From an uncultured Opitutaceae bacterium (lineage in GTDB: Bacteria; Verrucomicrobiota; Verrucomicrobiia; Opitutales; Opitutaceae): 20,975 nt of DNA. Positions 6,806 to 13,977 of the stretch are shown here, one piece after another. Under the pieces are notes generated by a model, which was not told the origin of the DNA, did no database searches, and saw nothing but the letters and a program-made list of their open reading frames with translations. The stretch is from contig CAKZMS010000419.1 in assembly GCA_937128785.1 (NCBI GenBank), positions 1-20,975 on the forward strand, read 5' to 3'. The position numbers and the translations under genes are program-made. Numbering within the stretch: position 1 is the stretch's first letter; the number at the start of each line of letters is the position of its first letter.

Positions 6806-7948
6806 ATGGCCGACCACTTTGACTTACTGCTAACTGATACGGACACCGCCGCCCGCCGCGGAAGGCTGCGCACCCGCCATGGCGTCGTCGAAACGCCCAT
6901 TTTCATGCCGGTGGGCACTCAGGGAACGGTCAAAGCGCTGACCCCTCAGCACCTGCACGACATCGGGGCTCAGATCATTCTGGGTAATACCTACCACCTC
7001 AATCTGCGTCCGGGTAGTGACTTGGTGCGGGATATGGGGGGACTGCATCAGTTCATGGGTTGGGACAAACCGATCCTGACCGACAGTGGTGGGTTTCAGG
7101 TCTTCTCCTTGGCCAAGCTGCGCAAGCTCAAGGAAAACGGTATCGAGTTTCAAAGCCACTTGGACGGTCGCACCTGTTTTTTGGGCCCCAAGGAGGTCAT
7201 GGAGATCCAATCCAACCTCGGCAGCGACATCGCGATGGTCATCGATGAATGTCCGCCCTGGCCCTGCGAACGCGACGAATGTGCAGCGGCCGTCGCTCGC
7301 TCCGAACGCTGGGCCGAACAATGTCGGGACATCGCCGTGGACTCGGGATTCCTCGATCGGGGGCATCACTTGTTCGGCATCGTGCAGGGCTCGACCTTTG
7401 ACGATCTCCGGCGGGAGGCCGCAGAAGCGCTGGGCGCATTGGACCTGCCCGGCTACGCCGTTGGCGGCGTGAGTGTGGGTGAACCCGAGCCGGAGATGCT
7501 CAAACAAGTCGGCGCGACCACTCCGCACATGCCGAAGGACAAACCCCGCTATACCATGGGACTCGGCACCCCGCCGCAGCTGCTCAAGATGATCGCCCTC
7601 GGCGTGGATATGTTCGACTGCGTGCTACCTTCGCGAGTCGCCCGCAACGGTTTAGTCTTCACGCCGGACGGTCCGATCAATCTGCGCAACGGACGTTTCC
7701 GTTCAGATGAGACACCCATCGTGGAAGGCTTGGCGAACTACACCTGTCAGAACTTCACGCGGGCTTATCTGCGTCACCTCGTGCTGGCCGAGGAGATGCT
7801 GGCCGGCACTTTGCTGACGCTGCACAACCTGCACTTCTACCTCGATTTGATGCAGCAAGTGCGGGACCATCTCGGGGCAGGTGACTTTGGCGTTTGGCAC
7901 CGGGCTTGGATCGAGCGTTACGAAGCGGGGATGACTAGTCGTTCATAA
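6806..7948 (+). CDS. tgt: tRNA-guanine transglycosylase
   Basis: A 380-residue enzyme that swaps guanine-34 of GUN-anticodon tRNAs for preQ1 in the queuosine pathway. Family motifs are [37 protein letters not shown] with the substrate-binding Asp93, [11 protein letters not shown], and [13 protein letters not shown] with the nucleophile Asp271. The C-terminal zinc site of bacterial Tgt is C-x-C-x2-C plus His. Here the segment reads [11 protein letters not shown], so the first two cysteines are Leu309 and Asn311, while Cys314 and His340 (LHNLHF) remain. ATG 6806 is chosen over GTG 6791 because it starts [13 protein letters not shown], as in homologues. It diverges from pabA and overlaps the convergent mechanosensitive-channel gene by 14 bases. 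Identity is secure; the zinc site is unusual. Confidence 0.95.
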   Translation: MADHFDLLLTDTDTAARRGRLRTRHGVVETPIFMPVGTQGTVKALTPQHLHDIGAQIILGNTYHLNLRPGSDLVRDMGGLHQFMGWDKPILTDSGGFQVFSLAKLRKLKENGIEFQSHLDGRTCFLGPKEVMEIQSNLGSDIAMVIDECPPWPCERDECAAAVARSERWAEQCRDIAVDSGFLDRGHHLFGIVQGSTFDDLRREAAEALGALDLPGYAVGGVSVGEPEPEMLKQVGATTPHMPKDKPRYTMGLGTPPQLLKMIALGVDMFDCVLPSRVARNGLVFTPDGPINLRNGRFRSDETPIVEGLANYTCQNFTRAYLRHLVLAEEMLAGTLLTLHNLHFYLDLMQQVRDHLGAGDFGVWHRAWIERYEAGMTSRS

Positions 7949-9443
7949 ACGGAGATCGCGTGAACCTGAACAAGGCGTGCATCTTTTTCATGAAGTAGTT
8001 GGCGCTACTTTCAGTCGCCTCCATCGGCGGACGACTGGCTGCTTCCAAGGCCTGGTTCGTCGCTGCTTGGCGGCGGGCCAGATTGAGGCTAAGGGTGCGC
8101 ATCACCTCGGGTTCCGCCTTAATCACGGATTCAATTGTTCCACGCCTTATCTCGAACACCCGACTCGGCATGTCGCTGGTGACGGTCGCGGTTCTCTCGG
8201 CGCCGGTGAGCAGGGCCATTTCTCCGAAATAGTCGCCGGGATGAAGTCGTGATAGCAGGACCACCTTGCCTTCAACCACTTTGGTCACGCTGAGCTGCCC
8301 CTCGACCAAGATGAACATGCTCGTGCTGTTTTCGCGCTCCTGGACCAGGTTCTCGCCTTCGTCGAACCACCGCACTTTCAAGCGTTCGGCCAGCTCGGTG
8401 AGTTGGGTGTGATTCAGACCGGCGAGTAGCGGCAACGCGGAAAGAATGGCGATACGGTCTTCGGTATTGTCCATTTCCGCGCGCAATGACCGGACTCGAC
8501 CCAAGGCCACCTCCTCGCGATCGCTGGCCAGACGCACGCCGGCGAACTGCAGATGCCTTTGCACACTCGCGTTCACCAAATGGATTGTGGTGTCGTAGGA
8601 CTCGCTGGCCGGGTTGAGCCAAAAACGCACGCGATATTCGACGCCGGAATTGGACATGCGATCGACGATCACGTCGGGTTTTTTATCGCGGGTGGGACCT
8701 CCTTTTTGTTCCAGGGTCGTATTCACCGCCTGGAGCAGCAAGGCGACGCCTTGTTCGATAGGGTATTCGGGGGATAGTTTAACCAGAATCTCATAGCGAC
8801 TGTGCGGGAACGGACGGGAGTGATTTGTCACGACTGAAGTGCCGAAGGTGCTGTTGGGGCAGACAATCAAATTGCCGTCGCGCGTGCGGATACTGGTAGT
8901 CCGCCAATTGATCTGGTCCACCCATCCGGTGTAGCTGATGGTCCCGTCGTTGATCGTTACCCAGTCGCCGATTTGGAAGGCGGCTTCCAGATTGGCGCTG
9001 AGGCCGGAAAAGGCATCCAGAATAACCGGACGCAGGGCCAGGCCGATGACAATTCCCAGAATTCCGGACAACGCCAACACCCCGGAAAATGCTTGGTTGA
9101 AGAGGATGTGTGTGGCCGCCAGCAGTGCGCCGATAAAAAAACAAAGACCGACCACATCGTGTAGGATCCGCGGCACCTGGCGCTGCAGACTGCGTTGAAC
9201 AAGGCCGTCGATGACAATAGCGGAGGTCAATCGGAACGCCAAAAGAAAGCCGCAAAGAGTGAGGGCAGCTGAGAAAAATTTGCCTATCCAAATCGCCCGA
9301 ATTCCCTCCGGATCGAGCCCAATTGTATGGATCAGTGATTCGAGATCTGACGAAAGCCAGGAGAGTCCGGCCAATGCGATAGTCGGTAAGGCAATCGCGG
9401 AAATGACGGGAATTCTGCTGCCGGCGGCGGATTGGTCGGCCAT
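7935..9443 (-). CDS. MscS-family channel with C-terminal cyclic-nucleotide-binding domain
   Basis: A 502-residue inner-membrane protein. Hydrophobic segments lie at about 12-32, 48-75, 92-112 and 118-138. The last (GVLALSGILGIVIGLALRPV) is the Gly/Ala-rich pore helix of MscS, followed by LDAFSGLSANLEAAFQIGDW and the beta domain (WVDQINWRTTSIRTRDGNLI). From about residue 335 there is a cNMP-binding domain: GLNHTQLTELAERLKVRWFD, FILVEGQLSVTK, and the phosphate-binding cassette GDYFGEMALLTGAERTATV. Such fusions are known in other bacteria, where ligand binding may alter gating. It may protect the cell during hypo-osmotic shock, with opening tuned by a nucleotide (inference). The cassette keeps the GE and R residues that contact cyclic nucleotides. 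No adenylate cyclase is nearby. Confidence 0.9.
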   Translation of the reverse strand: MADQSAAGSRIPVISAIALPTIALAGLSWLSSDLESLIHTIGLDPEGIRAIWIGKFFSAALTLCGFLLAFRLTSAIVIDGLVQRSLQRQVPRILHDVVGLCFFIGALLAATHILFNQAFSGVLALSGILGIVIGLALRPVILDAFSGLSANLEAAFQIGDWVTINDGTISYTGWVDQINWRTTSIRTRDGNLIVCPNSTFGTSVVTNHSRPFPHSRYEILVKLSPEYPIEQGVALLLQAVNTTLEQKGGPTRDKKPDVIVDRMSNSGVEYRVRFWLNPASESYDTTIHLVNASVQRHLQFAGVRLASDREEVALGRVRSLRAEMDNTEDRIAILSALPLLAGLNHTQLTELAERLKVRWFDEGENLVQERENSTSMFILVEGQLSVTKVVEGKVVLLSRLHPGDYFGEMALLTGAERTATVTSDMPSRVFEIRRGTIESVIKAEPEVMRTLSLNLARRQAATNQALEAASRPPMEATESSANYFMKKMHALFRFTRSPFMND

Positions 9444-9591
9444 CGGGTCCTACCAACGGTCTGCGAATCACGACGGTCAAAACCATTCTTCCGCTTCGGG
9501 CGCGAATGTGTCCAGCCGGTCAATTCTTCACCTGTCTGTAACAATCTTCCGACGACTGCTTGGCCCCGTAGAAGGTTCAATGGCGGTGGCC

Positions 9592-10524
9592 TTAATCACT
9601 TTCCTCCGTGCCAACCACCTGCAGATCGCCTATTTCGACGTCTCCCTGATAATCTCGGATCAAGCGTCCGGAATCGCGGCCGAAGTAGCTGCCGGCTCTC
9701 ATCGCCATCTGGTCAATCTTGTCCATGAAGTCGTTGCCCCGGGTGCGAATACTGAACCGGGTTACCCACTCGGGGGCGGGCTTCCGCTTCTTTTTGTTGT
9801 TGGTGACCCCATCAAAATCGTAGGCGGTGACGACCACGTAGTAGCGAGGATCCTGCACCTCTTGCAGCAGCGTGTCGTAGCGATCGCTGCCGGCGAATCG
9901 GGCAATGTCGTTGTTGCGACTCAGTTCGTCGGTGTAGCCGATGACCTTCGCGGTGTCTTCATCCCGGCGGGCCTGTTCGCGATTCTCCATTTGGATGAGC
10001 GAGAGAGCACCATCCAGGGCGGCGTTGGCCTGTTGGATCGCTTGGTTTTGTTCGGCAATCAGGGCCGCTCCCTGCGCCGCGCTTTCGGCGGAACTGGAGT
10101 CGACTTGGACTGGCGGCCCAGAGGCATCGTTGAGGGCTCGAAATGCTTCACCAGCGGCACTCACGCCATCAGAAAAATTGTTGGCGTTGAAGGGGTTGGT
10201 TCGCCCCCAATGGATCACGACTAATAGGTCGGCCTGATCTTTGTCCTGTGAAAAGTAGTAGTTTTGTTTCGCGAGCTCTTGGGCGATGATGCCGGCGATC
10301 TCGGGAAAATCTTCTTTGGTCTGAGTCTGGTCCCAGAGGGTGCCGTCGATGCGTCCCCCGTAGCCGATGGCATAGTATTCCCGCGCGGGGGTGCCGTCAT
10401 CTTGAATTTGCCGTTCGTAGCTCGGCGCGACTCGCGAATAAATGGCTACCGGCAGGGTGTCCGTCTGGGCGGCCGCTGACGTCGCTACCCAGCCGAGGGT
10501 TAGAACTATTCGCAAAAGGGGCAT
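9592..10524 (-). CDS. Unknown exported 310-residue protein
   Basis: The N-terminus MPLLRIVLTLGWVATSAAAQ looks like a signal peptide with cleavage after SAAA, so the protein is probably periplasmic. I do not recognise a named family. Residues about 73-107 (IAGIIAQELAKQNYYFSQDK, then DQADLLVVIHWGRTNP) recall the 'L-x-kqGY... DADl-V' pattern of DUF4136-like envelope proteins, such as the next gene upstream on this strand. Residues about 140-190 are Ala/Gln-rich and helical, likely a coiled coil (AALIAEQNQAIQQANAALDG). The C-terminal part (DPRYYVVVTAYDFDG, then KKKRKPAPEWVTRFSIRTRG) looks like a beta-rich domain, followed by SYFGRDSGRLIRDYQGDVEI. It precedes the MscS-like gene on the same strand with a 148-base gap. 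Function unknown. Confidence 0.8.
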   Translation of the reverse strand: MPLLRIVLTLGWVATSAAAQTDTLPVAIYSRVAPSYERQIQDDGTPAREYYAIGYGGRIDGTLWDQTQTKEDFPEIAGIIAQELAKQNYYFSQDKDQADLLVVIHWGRTNPFNANNFSDGVSAAGEAFRALNDASGPPVQVDSSSAESAAQGAALIAEQNQAIQQANAALDGALSLIQMENREQARRDEDTAKVIGYTDELSRNNDIARFAGSDRYDTLLQEVQDPRYYVVVTAYDFDGVTNNKKKRKPAPEWVTRFSIRTRGNDFMDKIDQMAMRAGSYFGRDSGRLIRDYQGDVEIGDLQVVGTEESD

Positions 10525-10621
10525 CTTTAGAGGTTAGGCAAAATGTGAGAATCGGCCAGCGAATCGAGGACTATTTGATGATCAGGGAAGGACACAAGGG
10601 ATCGACTGGTCGACGTATAGC

Positions 10622-10656
10622 ACAAACGAAAACGGCGCCCCGCTCTGGGGCGCCGT
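10622..10656 (-). terminator. Rho-independent terminator after the DUF4136-like lipoprotein gene
   Basis: The perfect 10-base arms ACGGCGCCCC (10632-10641) and GGGGCGCCGT (10647-10656) flank the loop GCTCT. Read on the minus strand, the stem is followed by TTTCGTTTGT, an adequate T-rich tail. It lies 26 bases beyond the stop codon of the gene at 10683-11303, which is the expected distance. The other side has no T-tract, so it is directional. Confidence 0.85.
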
Positions 10657-10682
10657 GAAACTAATCCAAGGCGGGGTGAACC

Positions 10683-11303
10683 TTACTTCTCAGCCATGTC
10701 CGTCACAGGCATCATCCCCACGGGAGGGTAGCCATTGAGGAGACGAGCGACCGCGGCGGAGGAGCGTTCTTCCTGGCCTTCGCGCTTGGTGTTTGCGCGG
10801 GCGGTCATCCAGCCGACCCAGATCATGCTCTTGGAATCCACGTCGTAGACTTCGCCGATCAGGGTGCCTTCATCGTATTGGTCGACGGTCACATTGCTGC
10901 CTCCATACATACCGCCATAATAGCCGCGGTAGCCGCGGTTCCAGCCGTAGGCACCGTAGTAAGGCTGAAAGCCCCAATCCGTTACATCGGTCTTGGGCAC
11001 CATCTTGCCGTGGATCAGCACGGCGATGTCGGCGTCGGTTTTCTCCATGACCTCGGTGTAGCCTTTGGCGGTCATGGAATCGCGCACGGCTTGCTCGATG
11101 GTCGGGCCGAGTCGCATCATGATACCGGGATCAGCGCCGGGAATATCCTTGGGCAAAGGCAGGAGCATGAAGGTCTGGGCTTCGGTGAAGCCGGCGGCCG
11201 AGTCGAACTCGGTGTTCACCTTGGGTGGCTTGGTAGCACAACCGGTCAGTCCGATGACGAGAGCCGCAAGCGCGGCCAGAGGAACAAGTTTGGTTAATTT
11301 CAT
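10683..11303 (-). CDS. DUF4136-like envelope lipoprotein
   Basis: A 206-residue lipoprotein. The signal peptide MKLTKLVPLAALAALVIGLT ends in the lipobox LTGC, with Cys22 as the lipidated residue. Ala23 after Cys predicts outer-membrane sorting by the E. coli rule (inference). The mature part fits the DUF4136 pattern: VNTEFDSAAGFTEAQTFMLL, then IEQAVRDSMTAKGYTEVMEK, then TDADIAVLIHG. A Gly/Tyr-rich loop follows (PYYGAYGWNRGYRGYYGGMY), and then a strand-rich end (LIGEVYDVDSKSMIWVGWMT). Members of this family have no established biochemical role. The gene has its own terminator at 10622-10656, so it is transcribed apart from the exported protein that follows. Lipidation would require Lnt, which is also encoded in this window. 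Confidence 0.88.
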   Translation of the reverse strand: MKLTKLVPLAALAALVIGLTGCATKPPKVNTEFDSAAGFTEAQTFMLLPLPKDIPGADPGIMMRLGPTIEQAVRDSMTAKGYTEVMEKTDADIAVLIHGKMVPKTDVTDWGFQPYYGAYGWNRGYRGYYGGMYGGSNVTVDQYDEGTLIGEVYDVDSKSMIWVGWMTARANTKREGQEERSSAAVARLLNGYPPVGMMPVTDMAEK

Positions 11304-11483
11304 GGCGAAAAATCTGAATTCTGGAAGATAGCAACCAAGCCGGCAAACGGCCTGTTTGCAACCGGTTAGTGGGTAAACAGACGCCCGCCTTGATCCAAGG
11401 TTCCCCGGTTTTGCGGTCTACCGACGGATTATTCTTTTCTCGTGGCTCGACAAATCGACCCGCATTTCCCGATTTTAGGGCCA

Positions 11484-12413
11484 ATGCGTGTCCTTGTTAC
11501 CGGCGGTGCTGGCTTTTTGGGATCTCACCTGTGCGCTCGATTGATCTCACAGGGGCATGAGGTCGTGTGTCTCGACAATTTCTTCACCGGCCGAAAAGGG
11601 AACATCCGGCATTTGTTGGGTAATCCCGATTTCGAGTTGGTGCGTCACGACGTGATCGACCCCTTCAAATTTGAGGTCGACCAGATCTACAATCTGGCCT
11701 GCCCGGCCTCGCCTCCGCACTACCAGTTCAACCCCATCAAGACGACCAAGACCTCGGTGATGGGCGCGATCAACTGTCTCGGTTTGGCCAAGCGCGTGCG
11801 GGCACGGGTGTTTCAGGCCAGCACGAGTGAGGTCTACGGGGATCCGAGTGTGCACCCGCAGCCGGAATCCTATTGGGGCAACGTCAATACGATCGGTCTT
11901 CGTTCCTGCTACGACGAAGGCAAACGTTGCGCCGAGACGCTGTTCTTCGATTACCACCGGGAGAACAACGTGGATATCCGGGTCGTCCGGATTTTTAATA
12001 CTTACGGACCGCGCATGCATCCAAACGATGGCCGCGTCGTCTCGAATTTTATTGTCCAGGCCCTCAAAGGTCAGGATCTCACCGTCTACGGCGACGGATC
12101 CCAGACCCGCTCCTTCTGTTATGTGGACGATTTGATCGAGGGGTTCGATCGTCTGATGAATCAGGACGAGGTGACGGGTCCGATCAATATCGGTAACCCC
12201 GGCGAGTTCACCATGCTCGAGCTCGCCGAAGAGACGCTCAAGGTTGTGGGCGGTCCTTCGAAGATCATTCATCAGCCATTGCCGGCCGATGACCCGAAGC
12301 AACGTCAGCCTGACATCACGCTCGCGCGCCAGCACCTGAAGTGGGAACCCACCATCGAACTCGCCGAAGGTCTCAAGCGCACCGCGGATTACTTCCGCGC
12401 TGAAATCGCCTAA
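11484..12413 (+). CDS. uxs: UDP-glucuronate decarboxylase (UDP-xylose synthase, SDR family)
   Basis: A 309-residue extended short-chain dehydrogenase that converts UDP-glucuronate to UDP-xylose with NAD+. ATG 11484 gives [16 protein letters not shown], with the Rossmann motif GGAGFLG. A GTG-like upstream start at 11442 would add 14 residues without family support. The UXS signature is clear: [31 protein letters not shown], then [20 protein letters not shown] with catalytic Tyr143 and Lys147, then [20 protein letters not shown] and [15 protein letters not shown]. Homologous decarboxylases supply UDP-xylose for extracellular polysaccharide. The beta-propeller gene starts 4 bases after its stop, so they form a transcription unit. 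A 180-base leader upstream holds GCAAAC/GTTTGC arms near 11343-11360 but no clear promoter. Confidence 0.94.
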   Translation: MRVLVTGGAGFLGSHLCARLISQGHEVVCLDNFFTGRKGNIRHLLGNPDFELVRHDVIDPFKFEVDQIYNLACPASPPHYQFNPIKTTKTSVMGAINCLGLAKRVRARVFQASTSEVYGDPSVHPQPESYWGNVNTIGLRSCYDEGKRCAETLFFDYHRENNVDIRVVRIFNTYGPRMHPNDGRVVSNFIVQALKGQDLTVYGDGSQTRSFCYVDDLIEGFDRLMNQDEVTGPINIGNPGEFTMLELAEETLKVVGGPSKIIHQPLPADDPKQRQPDITLARQHLKWEPTIELAEGLKRTADYFRAEIA

Positions 12414-12417
12414 ACCG

Positions 12418-13866
12418 GTGAACCATCCAGCCGTGAATCCTGCCCTTAGTTCATCTTTCTTTGGCGCGATCCGGCTCAGACTTGCCGTGGCTTTGGCTTG
12501 CGGGGTGATGGGGGTCGCCGCCCAGGAAACCCCTTCACTTGCGGTGGAGGTTTTCGATCCGGGGTTCTTGGTCGGCGATTCCAGTTACCACGCCGTCACG
12601 GAGGCTTCCGACGGTCGGGTTTATTTCTCGATCGGCACCCATCAACCGCTCCACTCCACCCAGCTTTTTCGGTTCGACCCCGAGTCGGAGCAGACCGAGC
12701 TCGTGGCCGATTTGAGTGCGGTGGTCGGCATCGATCCGACGCGAGAGGTCCCCCACGGCAAGGTCCATACGCCGCTGATTGAGCACGATGGGGCGCTTTA
12801 TTTTGCCACCCACACTTCGACCTATGTGGGCACGTTGCCGGATGTGCAGCCCGCGGACGGGCGCACGCCTTATCAAGGCGGACACTTCATGCGGCTGGTG
12901 CTGGCCACCGGCGAGGTGGAAGCGGTGGCGGCCTCGGGCCTGCCCAACGAAGGAATCATCACGATGGCGGTCGATCCCGCGAGCGACCTGCTCTACGGGC
13001 TCACCTGGCCCAGTGGCATTCTACTCGCTTACGATTTGAACACGGCGCAGATGCACAACTGGGGTGCCGTGCAAGGAAGGGGCGAATGGGGTCAGCTGGG
13101 CGAGGATTGGGACTTCATTTGTCGCAGCTTCGGCGTGGATGAGCAGGGGTTGGTCTATGGGTCGACCAATACGGGCCGAATCTGGAAACTCGATCATCGG
13201 GCCGATCGTCCGTTGCAGCACTACCAACAATTGGATCTGGATGCCGTTCCCGCCGTGCAGTCCGAGGCGTTCACCATCACCGACGAGGTGCACTTCTTTT
13301 GGCGCAACTGGCGCACGATTTCATGGAATCCTGCCACCGAGAGTTTTTGGGGCATCCATGGTGGCAGCTCTCAGTTGTTCGAGTTCTCGCCGGAGCAGGG
13401 GACCTTGCGGTCCGTCGCCCGTCTCTTGCCGACGGGAGTCGAAGTCGGCCGGCGTAACCCTTGGCGGACCCAACTGGGTTTCCATATCGGCCCGGACAAC
13501 ACGCTGTATTACCTGGCCCACGGACCGCCTCAGGATGTGCCGGGGCGGCCCCCCGTCCGGGCATCGGTGCATTTGCTGACCTACCAGATCGACTCCGGTC
13601 AACTCACGGATCATGGGATTCTCACCTCCGCCGATGGTCGTCGGGTCTTTTTCACCGAAAGTCTGGAAGTCAGTGAGGACGGAGACCTCTACACCGTCGC
13701 TTGGGTGGAGACGGTCGATCCAGAGCGCCAACGGGAGGTCCAAACCGCTCGGGGCGCCGTCGCACCGGATGAAACCACGGACATCATTTACGAGATGCAG
13801 TTGGTGCGACTGGGCGTGGATTCCGCCGGTATGGCGCAGGTGCGCGACAGGTTGGCGCAACCCTAG
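12418..13866 (+). CDS. Secreted beta-propeller protein, function unknown
   Basis: A 482-residue protein beginning at GTG 12418, only 4 bases after the UXS stop codon. GTG 12433 would also keep the signal peptide (RLRLAVALACGVMGVAAQ), which predicts export. The rest is a series of about six propeller-like repeats, each pairing a 'DG-x-(V/L)-Y' strand with a hydrophobic strand: YHAVTEASDGRVYFSIG, TPLIEHDGALYFATH, MAVDPASDLLYGLTWPSG, FGVDEQGLVYGSTNTGRIWK, WNPATESFWGIHGGSSQLFE and FHIGPDNTLYYLAHGP. No catalytic motif is evident and I assign no named family. The tight coupling to uxs suggests a role with a surface sugar or polysaccharide, but that is inference. The sequence between its stop (13866) and secA (13978) holds no gene. 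Confidence 0.85.
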   Translation: MNHPAVNPALSSSFFGAIRLRLAVALACGVMGVAAQETPSLAVEVFDPGFLVGDSSYHAVTEASDGRVYFSIGTHQPLHSTQLFRFDPESEQTELVADLSAVVGIDPTREVPHGKVHTPLIEHDGALYFATHTSTYVGTLPDVQPADGRTPYQGGHFMRLVLATGEVEAVAASGLPNEGIITMAVDPASDLLYGLTWPSGILLAYDLNTAQMHNWGAVQGRGEWGQLGEDWDFICRSFGVDEQGLVYGSTNTGRIWKLDHRADRPLQHYQQLDLDAVPAVQSEAFTITDEVHFFWRNWRTISWNPATESFWGIHGGSSQLFEFSPEQGTLRSVARLLPTGVEVGRRNPWRTQLGFHIGPDNTLYYLAHGPPQDVPGRPPVRASVHLLTYQIDSGQLTDHGILTSADGRRVFFTESLEVSEDGDLYTVAWVETVDPERQREVQTARGAVAPDETTDIIYEMQLVRLGVDSAGMAQVRDRLAQP

Positions 13867-13977
13867 GGCTCGGTTCCCGAGGTTGGCTGTTCGCTAACGG
13901 AGGTGTTCTGCCTCTGTTGAGGAAGTAGATGTGTCATTTGCCAAGGGGGTGGCACCGCCTACGCTGGCCGGTTCTTC

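Noticed and set aside
6734..6817. ATG 6817 as the pabA start
   Set aside because: It would overlap the tgt gene and add 28 low-complexity residues. The family N-terminus [11 protein letters not shown] begins at GTG 6733.
9211..10224. A 337-residue plus-strand open frame over the MscS gene and the exported protein gene
   Set aside because: It spans two minus-strand genes and the gap between them, and it has no recognisable domain. The MscS/cNMP motifs on the other strand are decisive.
10602..10613. TCGACTGGTCGA palindrome upstream of the 310-residue exported protein
   Set aside because: Short and GC-rich enough to arise by chance, and not aligned with any promoter I can identify.
11547..12335. 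A 262-residue minus-strand open frame inside uxs
   Set aside because: The UXS signature on the plus strand is complete, and the antisense frame is a composition effect.
13931..13977. A short leader reading frame and a small hairpin before secA, as in SecM-type control
   Set aside because: The frame starting at 13931 runs on out of phase inside secA, no arrest-like motif is visible, and the TGCCA/TGGCA stem has only 5 pairs.
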